64,000 nucleotides of DNA, from NCBI GenBank assembly GCA_032164295.1, contig JAJHTX010000012.1, positions 62,001-126,000 of the forward strand, given 5' to 3'. A program made the position numbers and the translations under genes. Below, in pieces: positions 45,083 through 56,201 of this stretch (its first letter is position 1; each line of letters opens with the position of its first letter). The notes under the pieces are model-generated. The model saw only the letters and a program-made list of their open reading frames with translations, did no database searches and was not told the DNA's origin. The DNA is from Inonotus obliquus (taxonomy: Eukaryota; Basidiomycota; Agaricomycetes; Hymenochaetales; Hymenochaetaceae).

Positions 45083-45210
45083 CAATACATAATTGAGTCA
45101 AGTAAATGCCTCGGTGTTACACCGAGTTTTTGAACAATACAAAGTCAAGTCAAGCAAACACCTTGGCAACACACTGAGTTTTTGAACAATACATAATCGA
45201 GTCAAAGAGA
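45083..45210. repeat. About 53-bp tandem repeat with a CTCGGTGT hairpin
   Basis: CAATACATAATTGAGTCAAG recurs with small changes near 45083, 45136 and 45189. Between copies lie CTCGGTGTTACACCGAG (perfect hairpin, 45110s) and the decayed CTTGGCAACACACTGAG, each followed by TTTTTGAACAATAC. Confidence 0.65.
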
Positions 45211-45377
45211 TATTAGAAATTGTAAATCAAATACTAGTTCTAATCAGTATAGAATCTCAGTGCTAGTCCAAGGTTTTGTATTGCCTACTATCTTTCTCTG
45301 TTCTGCAGTTCTAACAAGATATTTGATCTTATATATATCTGTTCTACTTATTTGTTCTACTTTCTGCTCTAATCTTC

Positions 45378-45452
45378 TACTCTGCTCTGCTCTGCTCTGC
45401 CCTGCCCTGCCCTGCCCTGCCCTGCCCTGCCCTACCCTACCCTGCCCTGCTA
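45378..45452. repeat. CTGCC / CTGCT microsatellite
   Basis: Pentanucleotide run CTGCT then CTGCC, about 13-15 units, with two CTACC variants. The open frame across it (CSALLCPALPCPALPCPTL) is an artefact. Confidence 0.85.
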
Positions 45453-45501
45453 TTCTGACCTATGGTTCAGCTCTAGTCTTGTCCTACAAAATCTCCTTCT
45501 A

Positions 45502-45895
45502 CACAGTGGGCAAAATAGGATATCAGCGGGGATTGTATTTAAAGTATTTTTCGAGCATTTATTTTAAGTATCAATAAGCATACCGACTGAGCTGATATTT
45601 AAAATATTTTTCACATGACAAAGTTTTAAATATCGGTCGGATTATAATATGTAAATCGATATTTTAAATATCGCTTTACTGATATTTTTAATATAGGTCA
45701 AGATATCTAATTTGCCGAAATTTCAAATATAGATAAGAATATTGTCAAAGTCAATATTCTAAATTTCATTTGCAGGGATATTGAGCAGGCGACAATAGGC
45801 AGGCAATGAGAGGGCAACAGGCGGGTGACAAGAGGGCGACGGGAGGATGATGGGAGGGCGATGGATGGGCGACGAGCAGAGACATCTTCACCACC
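45502..45895. repeat. Left terminal block of the Pack element
   Basis: Terminal GGGCAAAATAGGATATC, then ATATC/GATAT units such as AATATCGCTTTACTGATATT, then GGGCAACAGGCGGGTGACAA-like minisatellite units up to about 45895. Inverse counterpart of 48141-48553. Confidence 0.75.
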
Positions 45896-46263
45896 ACGCT
45901 GTTCATTCCATTTCATAGGTCCCCCCAGGAAGGGCTGCATTCTGATTGCTCATGGCAAACTCCCGTCTAACGAGATAGATTGTCCTTCTTTCCAGAAATG
46001 ATCAAAGCACCGTACACGATAATTCTCTTCTGACTCCACAAAGGGTTTATCCTTGATCCAGACTTCCTATATGTTTGGAAGAACGGCCAGCCATCCAACT
46101 TCGCAGTTCTCGTCGATACATTCCAATGCCATGAGTCTCTCGAGCCCGCATAGCAAGTCTATCGATTGCGTGCAAAATTAAGGAAGAGTGTCCATCCCAA
46201 CTTGGTATAAATACCCAGGACGGAGTCAATCATGTCGGGCTCATAGTAAATCTGTTGGGGTTC

Positions 46264-46767
46264 CTAGCTGTGACGTACAAGTGTGAGCAATGCGAGAGCA
46301 ATAGCCAAAGGTGAGAATTTGACAAAGTCGCGATAGAAAAAGGTAACTTCCATGAGAAATCTTGCGACATGCTGAACCTTTGTATTCTTCAAACGAGCCA
46401 CAGCAATAGAATAGAGGCAAGCTTCTGCGATTGGATGACCCAACGTCCACTGAATGGTAGCAAGAACATGTCCTTCCATCTGGATGAAGGCAGATTCGTC
46501 ATAGGTATCACAGCAGATCCCAACCAGGTCGGTTAGAGTTGGCACGCGTTCTTTCGCATCCTCGAGTTTTGCTGCTATCCACAACACCGCACAACCAACT
46601 AATCAGAAATGCTTCGTGTATACAATGCGACACGAAACATATTAGTCGACAATATTCATGGTAAGGTAAAGAGTCTCAGGACGAAGTTGGAAAGTAAAGT
46701 GAATCTCGATAAGAAAGTTGACGAGACAAGGCTGCACAGCCCATTTGATTTCCGGTTGCTGATCCAT
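46264..46767 (-). pseudogene. B-type (mitotic) cyclin fragment
   Basis: Mitotic cyclins bind and activate CDK1. From ATG 46767 on minus: MDQQPEIKWAVQPCLVNFLI, EIHFTFQLRPETLYLTMNIV, an in-frame TAA (46642-46644) where Arg is expected, YVSCRIVYTKHF, an in-frame TGA (46603-46605), LVGCAVLWIAAKLEDAKERV and QWTLGHPIAEACLYSIAVAR. It ends at TAG after ALALLTLVRHS. This covers the cyclin box N-fold and part of the second fold. The destruction box and N-terminus are absent. Two stops inactivate it. It sits inside the Pack element, reading opposite to RAD23. Conserved cyclin-box residues make the family clear. Confidence 0.88.
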
Positions 46768-47090
46768 GGCTGAAGTAGAGCCCATTGTTTAGTCCTTATG
46801 CATTGACGCTCGACACTTAGAACGGGAGCCACTCGCGTAAATAAGTCACTTTTCAATGACTGACCTCCATTTCTTGCATATAACAGCATAACTCTTCACA
46901 GTGTTCTTCCTCAACGTAAATGTCTTCTCTCCTGAAGGCAGCTAGTTGAGCCTCCGGTGTCGTATCTGCTGTAGCTCGGCTTTCAAGATAGCCGGAGTCT
47001 TGCAAGAAGGGGCTGGAGAGTCCTTGCAGTGGGATTTCTTAACACTGTTCCCAGTGAGGAGATGGTCATTTCTTGGAATAGAATTGGTTC

Positions 47091-47528
47091 CTAGCAGGGC
47101 AAGTGGAGATAGAAGATACGTCCTTCATGCTGAGAGAGGATGGTTTCGAAACTGCGGAAAATGAGGAACAAAATAACTCTGCAATGGATAATAGTGCCAG
47201 ACTTGTCCTTGCCAGAGCCCAAATCAATATAACTAAGGGGACGTGAAAGATTATCCAGTCGGATATCGAGAGTACCGACAATGTTGAGTGCTTCAGATCG
47301 CATCAGAAGATAGAATAAGTGGTGGGTATCAGTTGAGAGGACGAACAGATTTACGAGACCCAACCAAGCGAATTGAGCACGCCAGGAGAACTTGGGCTTT
47401 GCATCTTCGGCTAACGCCTGCCTGAGCCTCGATCTATTATACCTGATGAACGTCGCTATCTGTCTAATATGGCCATTACTTGCCCCACAAATGGTAGGAA
47501 CGAGAGAGAGGTATTTGAGGTTCTGCAC
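47091..47528 (-). CDS. Unidentified frame inside the Pack element
   Basis: A 145-codon frame containing GHIRQIATFIRYNRSRLRQA and LVNLFVLSTDTHHLFYLLMR. The composition is like that of an ordinary globular protein, unlike the shadow frames around it. I recognise no domain. It lies upstream of the cyclin fragment on the same strand, but the cyclin's own start is at 46767, so it may be a third captured gene fragment. The last 30 codons (FETILSQHEGRIFYLHLPC) may be out of the true frame. Whether it is expressed is unknown. Confidence 0.4.
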   Translation of the reverse strand: MQNLKYLSLVPTICGASNGHIRQIATFIRYNRSRLRQALAEDAKPKFSWRAQFAWLGLVNLFVLSTDTHHLFYLLMRSEALNIVGTLDIRLDNLSRPLSYIDLGSGKDKSGTIIHCRVILFLIFRSFETILSQHEGRIFYLHLPC

Positions 47529-47671
47529 TTCTGCATATCATAGCCATTGGGTGTGGCATTACCAAATATAGATGCTTAGTCAAACATAATGGCACTTCTG
47601 ACTCTTAGGTAAGCTTCTTCTTCTGTCCCTTCCCTTTATCACAGGTATGTTCTCCACACTCTGATCACGAC

Positions 47672-48140
47672 ATGATCAAACTCACAATCAAAACTTTGCA
47701 AGGAAAGGTCTTCGAGGTCAACTGTCTCAGTTGTACTAATGGTTGATCCCTTAAGGACTGGTCCCATAGATCAATGCGGATGAGGAGATTGTATTGCGGT
47801 GGCGGATGTTAAACAAAGAATATTTAAAGACCAATTGGAATACCACGCAGTCGACCTGCAGAAATTGATCCACTCCGGTGAGTCTCAAGGACTTGGTATG
47901 TAACATTATTTAATGCACACACAGGCAAGATACTCCAGGACAGGAAGTCCATCAAGTCTTACAATATCAAGAAAGCAGACTTCATCGTCCTCGTGGTACT
48001 GGTCCATTGCTGCAACATTTTCTTACCTGTTAGTAGCTCAAGCCGACACCAAAAGCTGCCCCTGCAATAGCAGAATGGATGCCCGCTGTAGCTGCCACAG
48101 TTGCGCCTTCTATCATGACTGCTCCTGTACCCACTCGTAG
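47672..48140 (+). pseudogene. RAD23 ubiquitin-like domain fragment with introns
   Basis: RAD23 links nucleotide excision repair to the proteasome, with its N-terminal UBL docking to the proteasome. ATG 47672 starts MIKLTIKTLQGKVFEVNC. After a gap with an intron, IAVADVKQRIFKDQLEYHAV, DLQKLIHSG; then a 47-bp GT..AG intron (47878-47924), GKILQDRKSIKSYNIKKADF, IVLVV; then, out of frame, KPTPKAAPAIAEWMPAVAAT, the Ala/Pro linker after the UBL. The XPC-binding and UBA domains are missing. The fragment ends where the right terminal block starts. The spliced UBL is well kept; the first intron is unclear and the linker is shifted. Confidence 0.88.
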
Positions 48141-48553
48141 CCTGCCCATCGCCAGTCCATCGCCCACCTGTCGCCCTCTCATTGCCCTCTCATTGCCCGC
48201 CTATTGCCCGCCCGTTGCCCGTTCATCGCCCACTTAATATCTACCTGACCAATATTTATAATATCCAGTCTGACGATACCCTTATTGATTCTTAAAATAT
48301 CACCCAAGTAGATATCTTGATTGATATTTAAAATATATGCCAAGTCGATATTCTAAATATCAATAAAAATATCAGTAAGAGGATTTTTTAAATATCTCAC
48401 GGATGAGGATATCCATATTTATATTTAAAATATCGACACGTGAAATATATTATAAGTATCGGCACAGCCGGGACACTTATCGATATTTAAAATATCGGCA
48501 AAAAAAACAATTTAAAATAGCGCCCCCTCCGATATTCTATTTTGCCCGCCATG
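48141..48553. repeat. Right terminal block of the Pack element
   Basis: Starts with minisatellite units (CATCGCCCACCTGTCGCCC, CCTCTCATTGCCC), continues with ATATC/GATAT subterminal units and ends ATTTTGCCCGCCATG. Inverse of 45502-45895 in layer order, but only moderately alike in sequence. Confidence 0.75.
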
Positions 48554-48804
48554 CTAACCCATCCCCAGATGAGTCACGTGATGGTCAACTTCCAATGGTC
48601 CACAGGGATTTTCCTGCCACATACACATAATATTTTCTCAATATTTTTACATGGGTAGATGCACATTATCAAATACTTAATTTACATATCTATATCATAA
48701 TTTTACGTGCAGAATTGACCGAGAAATTGGGCATTTAGTGAGTTTTTGACCTCTGAGGACACATTGCACATCAAAAAAATCACGTGAATTTGCCTAATTT
48801 AGAG

Positions 48805-49063
48805 CCCTCTGTCCAGAAAATCTGGACAACTAATACTCAACAATCCGATCTGCATTAAAATTATTCTTATTTTTAAGCTTTCCACCACTGTCTGGAAAAT
48901 CTGGACAGTTTGTATGCAATGATTTGTTTTAATATTCCTCTTGTTTTTGAGCCCTCTGCCACTGTCCGGAAAATCCAGATAACTTATACTCAACAATCCC
49001 ATCCGCATTAAAATTCTTTCTATTTTTGAGCTTTCACCTACTGTCCGGAAGATCCTGACAGTT
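48805..49063. repeat. Tandem hairpin array 1
   Basis: Four units starting at about 48809, 48888, 48962 and 49041, spaced 79, 74 and 79 bp, so the real period is a 153-bp pair. Each carries a palindrome of the type TGTCCAGAAAATCTGGACA. No gene frame crosses it convincingly. Confidence 0.75.
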
Positions 49064-49087
49064 TGTATGTAATGATTTATTTTCTCT

Positions 49088-49363
49088 CAGCTTCATTCCA
49101 AATAGTATACTGACTGCCTCACAGAAGTGTCCCAAGATTCGGGACATGCTCTGCTCTCAACTGTATTGCAGACAATATAATGACTGCCTCACAGCAGTGT
49201 CCCGAGATTCGGGACATTCTCTACTCTCAACTTCATTCCAAATTATAGATTGACTGCCTCACAGGAGTGTCCCGAGATTTGAGACATTCTCTGCTCTCAG
49301 CTGTATTGCAGACAATATATTGACTGCCTCATAGTAGTGTCCTGAATCTCAGGACATTCTCTG
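49088..49363. repeat. Tandem hairpin array 2
   Basis: Four units with GACTGCCTCA at 49112, 49182, 49252 and 49322, an exact 70-bp period. Units alternate between CTTCATTCCAAAT and CTGTATTGCAGAC versions, giving a 140-bp higher-order repeat. Each unit holds TGTCCCGAGATTCGGGACA or a variant, related to the palindrome of array 1. Confidence 0.8.
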
Positions 49364-50105
49364 TGGTCAACTCTCTCTCTCTACAGTCTGAGTCAACTCC
49401 AACCTCCCTCTGGTCACTCAAGCACCTCAAATCCTACTCAAAAATGTTCAAAGCCTACTTCAATCATTCCACATTTCCCTTTAACAGTGCAGCAGTGCAG
49501 AAATGAGACTGTTGATGTGCATAGAAAGAGATTGACTGTTTATCAGTGTGAAGATGAGAGTTAAAGGGAAGTGTTTAACATAGCGATTAAGACACAATTG
49601 CAGCATTGCAGCACAAAAGCCTGGCAGATATGGTGATGTACAGAGGAATCTTTGTCTGATGTACACTTAAATAGTGCAGCAATAAGACTTTTAATGTGCA
49701 CTGAAAGGGATTGGCTGTTTATTGGCGAGTTAAGTAGAGGAAGTGTAGGATGAGACACAGTATTAGCACTGTTCTACATTCATCAGTCTCTTATAGAAAT
49801 CATGATTTGTATTCTTAGGATGTCAGGCCGTATGATAGTGTATTTGGTTTTGTATAAATTGCTTATGTTGAATTTGTATTGAGCAAAAAGCCTTAAACTG
49901 TACGTTAATGGATGATGCATAGTATCTTCTTCTTGAACCGTAGGATGTTGGATAAATAAATTTAATAAAAAGTGAAACACTAAACAAGACTTTGCCTTTG
50001 AATTGGGGACTAGCAATTCTCATATGTGATGTGGCCAAGTTTTTTCCTGACAGAGATTCAATACCTTCTAAATATAGTAGTTGTATATCGATCATAGTGT
50101 CCCTA
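49364..50105. other. Gene-free stretch with one duplicated segment
   Basis: About 75 bp near 49487 (GCAGCAGTGCAGAAATGAGA) recurs with changes near 49675 (GCAGCAATAAGACTTTTAA). Small open frames here repeat the same peptide for that reason. No gene recognised. Confidence 0.4.
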
Positions 50106-50110
50106 CCGCT

Positions 50111-51808
50111 AAAGGGTAATACCGGAGGCTACGATTGATATGGACTTAATTCTGCGATTCTACCACTTCTTACTTCTCTCTGAACCATGGTACTTCTGCC
50201 GTCCTATCTACGCCTACAGTTCCAACAAAGTACGAGGCTTCTGCAATTCGACAAGGCTAAGAACGATTGAGAACTGGTCCTGCATGCATTTAGCCAGACT
50301 TCTGTGCCAATACCGAATCACCAATCCCTACGCCCGTCTTCCCTCACAGTACCGGACCACCAGACTTTAATACCGATGATACCGATACAGTACCGTCCAC
50401 CCATCCTGATACTGATGCTTAATAGTCCACGTCTAGTCGATCCTACACCCTCGACGGCCCGTACCAGAGGGAAAGGCTCACAAGATACGATCGGTCTGCC
50501 ATACGTTGCTGCGAAGAGTTGGATCATTGTTGAAGCTCCTAGTCCGACGGTATGCCCTTCTGAACCGCCATGCATTGATACCGACAATACCGGTGTTGAT
50601 ACTGATGGTCCACTCTGGTACCGAAGTTCGTAACGTGAGCTAGGTCGAGACCATGCCCTCGGAGATCTACGTTGAGAGGAAGGTTGGGAAATGAATCAGG
50701 TCCGCCGTATGCTGCTTCGATATCGGAGGAGGCCATCGATCTGACTCGGAGGGGAAGCCAAGCAATGCCCAGTCGAGTCAGGCCACGCATACCGATCAAT
50801 ATCGAGGGGCTCGAGCGATCTCATTGATGCCCAGGGACGATCACCAGTGTACTGATTGGTACCGAGCGATAGAGTACTCCATTGCCAAGGTTAGGTTGTA
50901 CCGACATGTCAACATCGGAGCACACCGTCCGATCGATCGGTAGATGCCCAGACTGACACCACACGGATTATGATACCAGAACAAAGGTAAATCAGGATGA
51001 CGTGCTTCTCCGGAGAAGGGGACGACAGGGCCATCGCCAGGAGCGCCCATGCGGTAGCTTGAGACATGTCCTTATTTTAGCGCTGGCCGACGTCGGTACC
51101 GCCACCCTACCTCGGTATCACTCGTCATGAGTTTTCATTGGGTTCTTGTTTTGTCCCACCCTATTCTTAGCCATCCCCTGATAAAGCTTCTTATTCATTC
51201 ATCATCTTATGTTTCCCCTGATTTTATTTTTACATTCATTTCGATCTTATGTTCCCCTTCTTGTACCGGATTGTGGTACGATTCGACTTGTAAAACTCCC
51301 CATTTGGTATCTTGAATGGCTACGGTATTATGGTATTTATAGCCCGCATGTTCTACTGTAGCAAACCAGCTAATCTGAGAGGAACTTCCAGAGTGAAGGT
51401 CTGGGTTTTGCTCATCTCGTTCAAGCCCCCGTTCGTTCGTCTCGTCTCGTAGTCGCCGGTATTGATACCGGTAGTCATTGTTATCGTCTTTGTTGCCCTC
51501 GCCTCTCGTCTCACAACTAGTCCCATCAGAAACACCCCCTCTGCTTGTCTTCTCTACTGCTTCGTTCTCTCTACCGCGATACTAGACACCAAACGACTCG
51601 GTATCGATCATCTCCTGATACTTCACCTCTTGAGCGGTCACCTATAGCCTCCTGTACTCATCAATCCAGCCAGGCCCTACTATTCTCTCTTGACGACTTG
51701 TCTGTGACTGTACGACTTAGTACCGCCATGTACTGGCCCTCCCAACACATCTAAATTGTACCCCCCTCGTCCGGTACTTCTGATACCGGCCACGTTCTCG
51801 CACATTCA
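50111..51808 (-). repeat. B-family dispersed repeat, copy B3
   Basis: Inverse orientation to B1 and B2, 1,698 bp, flanked by a perfect CCGCT duplication (50106-50110 and 51809-51813). It defines the ends of the family best: AAAGGGTAATACC at the left and CTCGCACATTCA at the right on plus. No coding. Confidence 0.75.
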
Positions 51809-51984
51809 CCGCTACATGATAACTCAAGTTAAGATACTCATTTTTACAAGTATCCACAGACAAATTAATGTAAATAAGATATTACATAAAATCACCAGTG
51901 TCTAACAAGGAGAAATGCGTCTTTCAGACACATTTTACTGAATCTTTCATAGACTCTATGTGGTCACATGATATGAAACTCTCA

Positions 51985-52432
51985 GGCTCTGTTCGGCTGT
52001 ACCATGATTTGAGATTGACCTGCCATAAGAGGAAGGTATGATGTCGCCGAAGTCACGAGAGATTACAGTCAAATTAAGAGATGTTCAGCTGCACAATCTG
52101 GGATCATGATCTCACATTATGATCTCATGTCTCCCTGCCAAACTTGAGATCACACTTTTTCTCTCTAGTATCTCTGCCACACAACACAACACAACCACAA
52201 AAAAATAAAATAAAAATTGCAAAAATAATCTATTCATAGGGGCCGATTGTTGTGCAGTTAAAATTATTTTTCTACAGGCATGCAATGCAGTGCTGTAGGC
52301 TCCCAGAAAAAGTAAGGGCTTTTGACCTCAATGCGAGCTGAGGTTGAGGAAAATATTCTCATGATTTGCACACTTGTCATATTGAGATAGAGCAAGATGT
52401 GATCTCGTGAAATCGTGCAGCTGAACAGGGTC
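51985..52432. mobile_element. PIF/Harbinger-like MITE candidate (448 bp)
   Basis: The left end GGCTCTGTTCGGCTGTACCA and the right end on minus GACCCTGTTCAGCTG are similar inverted ends of the GGxCCTGTTCGGCTG type known for PIF/Harbinger MITEs. The flanks are TCA and TTA, one change from the expected TTA/TAA. The interior is non-coding. Confidence 0.55.
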
Positions 52433-54040
52433 TTAATTTTTTGTGCTTGTTCTACTACTCTCCTCTTACTCTATAAATTTGAAAAAAAACACTTGTATTA
52501 TCAACCATATGTCAATATAAAGCCTGATATGTATTTGTATTATAGAAAATGCTCAGATTACAATTAAATAATGAAGATACTTTTTATATGCTAAGCATAT
52601 ACTTCTTAATGACTTCTCAGCTGGACCAATTTTGACCTGTCTCAATTAAATTGTAGGTTTTGGGTCCAATTTCTTCATTTTCGCCAAAAAAATGGAGAAC
52701 TTGCTTTGTTTTTGAGATATGACATAAAATTGTGCATATATCAATTGATTTTGGGCCAAATTCTTATTTTTTAAATGATTCACATTTTTTTGAATTAGAT
52801 ACCATAATAAATACATTTGCAAGGTAAAATTTGAGTTGCATTAAGTATTTCACCTTGTCAAAAGTTGAATCTGCAGGTGGGACAGGATTTGTGTGAGCAT
52901 TGATCACTGGGAAAGCTAAGCAAGACCATGGGAATGGCCAAATTTTTAGTTCGGGTTACCAGTCCCCATTTGAATGACAAGGGAGAAAGTGAGACAAGTG
53001 AATCAGGCATTGATCTGCTTACAGTAAAGAGACAATGGGAACATCACAGAAAGTACGTGAGCTGTGCATGAGTCTATGCATACAGTTACTCACGTGTCCT
53101 TTAAACACCTATTCAATCCTTCAAAATAACACTCATTACACAATTGTTTTTCTTACTTTAAGTACATGTATGTATAGCTCCCAGCAGGATACACCTTGTG
53201 TAATTTTTTAGTGGCAAAAAATTGAGTGAAAAAATAAATATGAGAATGTGAAGAAATGGTGTCCCTGTCATGCAAAACCAACTCCTTTGAACACTCGTGA
53301 CACTTTGTCACACTAGCTTGAATACTGCCTTCCCACTCCTCCCTTATCCTAGATATACAATCTGCCATTTTTATACTTGGTACTAATGTCCTATGTATCA
53401 TTTTTATGTGTAGATGGAGGGAAGCATAGCCTTCATTGCTCATTTGTTTACAACAAGTGACATTATGCACATGCTAATACAAATTATGTAATTGTGTTGA
53501 TCACTCGATTTGTCACATTTTCTTGAGGTTTTTCACTTGTCTGCTTGATATAAATGTAACCCCTGCTTCAAATCTCGTGAAATTTGTCCAGGGCATTGCT
53601 AGTACAGTGTAAAAGCTATATCATAAGTTAAACCATGATTATATAGGAAATAATTGGTGCAGGAAAACTTGCCCTCTGCATGAATGTCAGAATTTGCTCA
53701 TTTTTCGAGATAAATAGCTATCAGAGAAAGAACCACTTGATGGATTTTTCTCAAAAGTTGCACATATATTAATATATATGCTGTGAGCGTGTGTACCAAT
53801 TTTCGAGGAGATAGAAAAAGAATTGAGCGAAAAATGGCTTGTGTTCAAAGGAACGGGGTATGTTTAAAGGATGCATGAATGACTGTAGTATACGTAGCAG
53901 CAAGACTTGCCTCAGTTGACAGTGCCTTGTAGCTGCCTTGGCGTGAGACCGAGCTTTGAGTTGCATTATAACAAATTGTTAGATTCTTGTACGAGAGTAC
54001 AGCTCATGATTTTCATAAGGGAGTAAAGATGGAGGGTGAT
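52433..54040. other. Gene-free AT-rich stretch
   Basis: A weak echo of the E family occurs near 52890-53040 (AAAGTGAGACAAGTGAATC, GACAATGGGA). A short frame at 53153-53470 (minus) has no recognisable domain. Otherwise nothing. Confidence 0.4.
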
Positions 54041-54044
54041 CAAT

Positions 54045-54560
54045 ACATCTCAGTGTAGCACCGAGTTTCCGGTCCTTGCGGATGTGAATGATTCACCTCT
54101 TTGTATCTCTGCTGATTTCAAATGCTCTTTCAGTCCTTTTGCTATTGTTACCGCAGGCCACCACAAATGGCACCTCGGTGTTGCAAAGAGCTTCGCATGT
54201 TCATTGGAGCTTGCTTCATTTTTGTGACTTAACCTCAGACTCAATCATGACATTCGGTCTAACACCAAGTGTCTGATCTTGTTTGCTCCTGGGTGATTAT
54301 GCATCTAACGGTCTTGAACTTAAGAGACTGATATGCATTTGCAGTCGGTGTAGCACCGAGTTTCCGGTCTTCAGGATACTAATGACTCTCTTTGTGTCTC
54401 CAACTATTGCAAATGCTCATTCAGTTCTTTTGCTATCACAAGTGAACTCGGTGTTACACCGAGCTTCGCAAGATCAGTGGAATGGAACTTGTTCCTTTTT
54501 TCGTAAATTAACCCAGACTCAATCTTGACACTCGGACTTACACCGAGTGTCTGATCTACA
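54045..54560. repeat. Direct duplication built on CTCGGTGT hairpins
   Basis: 54049-54283 and 54351-54556 are diverged copies: both run GTGTAGCACCGAGTTTCCGG, then AAATGCT.TTCAGT, then a CTCGGTGTT hairpin, then CAGACTCAAT and ACACCAAGTGTCTGAT or ACACCGAGTGTCTGAT. Each copy carries three hairpin motifs. Confidence 0.7.
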
Positions 54561-54681
54561 GTCATTTAACCCTTGCTATCTTGAATTTTATAAATAACTT
54601 TTATTACTATTTGATAGACTTCGCATACACGGACTTTGCATATTTAGTAAATTCCCTCGTTGCCTTTCGTCAATTAGATCC

Positions 54682-56032
54682 TCAATTTGGGAGTTCTGTG
54701 AATAATGTTTGTATCAAGCGACAGTTTTGAAAGGAATTGAATGTTGCTGCTGGGCAGTCGCTGGATGGACATATTAAGTCGGTCAAGAGACATGTTCTGC
54801 AGTTATCTTCCTTCTTTTGGAATGCTCCTGCAACAATGCTCGTCTCCCAATCAAGAGGTTCAGAACCCGATAGTTCCCTGGCCATGTAGACTAGGACTGC
54901 TGCAAGTGCTAAGGTGTTATCGATCAAGGTGTTCGTCATTACGGGCTTCCATCGCAGTATATTCTCAAGTGCCATTTTGATGACCATCAGACGAATTTTC
55001 TCAAATGTCCTATAATGGGTTGGTTAGAGATGATTGAAACCAGAATATCTGCACCTACCACCATTCCTCATTCGGGATGAGATACATGGAGCTCTTGGCG
55101 AATTGTTGGTTGACAGTATATCCATCTACCGAGTGAATGGGAACACGAGCTTCAAGATGTGCGGGAAATGCAGTATCCATCTTGGAATAGTCGTTAAACC
55201 TGTTGATGATGTTGTCCATATCATCAATAACCGAAATACGGTTATTGTAGAGTTCTCTAAAGTGCTCGTATGAAATGACTTTGAAATTGCCCTCTTTGGA
55301 CTTGCTCACCTCTGTGTTCAAAGCACGGATTGTTTCGCAGTCAGCGTCGTTGAACCCAGGGGCGAAGTCAAAGACTTGAGCATTCGCTAACATAGTTGAT
55401 TGAGATGTATGGAAGTGCTTCGAGTCCATAAGATGAAGTGATTGACTATCCGACAACATCGACTCCCCGTCTGGAGGACTGAGAAACTTGCTGACGATAC
55501 GGACGTGTGCACTTTCATGGATAATAGAGATGTAACGTTCTTTGCCAATGTCGAAGCCAATGTTGACAGATTTGTAAGCTAATTTCTTTGCTTCAAACTG
55601 CTCAAAGTCGAAATCTGCCAACATATCATGAAGAGGATTTGATGTATCGTCCTGGCCAAGGTGCTGAGAGACGACCGAGTGAACTTCATGGTGAAGAAAA
55701 GCAAAATCTCCATAAACTGTCATGCGAAGTTGACTAAGAAAGTTCTGCATAAACGGGTTCAGCAGTGCTGTCGGGATTTGAAACCGTGATTCTACATCCT
55801 CAGTAATTGTCGTGCCAAAGAACTCAGGGTCCTTGTAAGTCGAAGGAAATAGACTGAAGTCAATGCCTGACGTACCTTCGAGTGCCGGATGGGTGCAATC
55901 ATTATAAACCATTTCAGCCAGGATGTCAAGGGAAGTCGATTGCTTGGCATACAATAGATAGATACGAACGAATGTTTTGAGGCATCGAGCGAAGTTGAGG
56001 CTCGGGATTGAATCAAGGGAGATCTGGCTGGT
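54682..56032 (-). pseudogene. EWWTF-family gene 1, distal exons
   Basis: No known domain. Exon from an AG acceptor at about 56033 (SQISLDSIPSLNFARCLKTF) through a 299-codon open stretch including LNPFMQNFLSQLRMTVYGDF and IGFDIGKERYISIIHESAHV, to LIPNEEW. A 49-bp intron (55010-55058) with GTAGGT donor and TATAG acceptor splits the second Trp codon. The next exon reads TFEKIRLMVIKMALENIL, LAAVLVYMARELSGSEPLDW and runs to a stop at 54682. The paralogue at 62399-63795 has the same intron phase and a matching alignment around EWWTF. The last about 50 codons do not align with the paralogue and may be a shifted frame. An earlier exon probably lies beyond C2 (57695-58062). Confidence 0.6.
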
Positions 56033-56109
56033 CTAGATATGATTTGAGATCAGCAAGCATATTGTACGAGACCTCGATGTTAGACCGAGGTAATGGAATG
56101 GGCAGTCAA

Positions 56110-56201
56110 ATCAATGGGCTGCAACACAATGTCTACGCAAAGTGTATGTTTGGTGTAGCACCGAGGTGTCGCCCTTGCGATGCAGAGCAGTCCACACACG
56201 T
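56110..56201. repeat. Left part of a tandem unit split by C2
   Basis: CAATGGGCTGCAACACAATG through GGTGTAGCACCGAGGTGTCG and AGTCCACACACGT. The same unit recurs at about 57500-57595 (CAATGGGCTGCAACACGATG, GGTGTAGCACCGAGGTGTCG, AGTCCACACGTG) on the other side of C2. Confidence 0.7.

Larger units (their letters stand above)
45502..48553. mobile_element. Pack-type CACTA element carrying host gene fragments (3,052 bp)
   Basis: Left end CACAGTGGGCAAAATAGGAT; the right end on minus reads CATGGCGGGCAAAATAGAAT. The flanks are CTA at 45499-45501 and 48554-48556, a 3-bp duplication. Each end has the same three-layer structure in inverse order: terminal GGGCAAAATAG, about 290 bp of ATATC-rich subterminal repeats, then about 100 bp of GGGCGA/GGGCAA-type minisatellite. 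Between them lie a B-type cyclin fragment (minus), an unidentified frame (minus) and a RAD23 fragment (plus), with no transposase. The terminal architecture matches K1, so both could be moved by one transposase. Confidence 0.8.

Noticed and set aside
48805..49363. CRISPR array
   Set aside because: Repeats of 70-79 bp with repeated, not unique, spacers, in an intron-bearing eukaryotic region with no cas genes.
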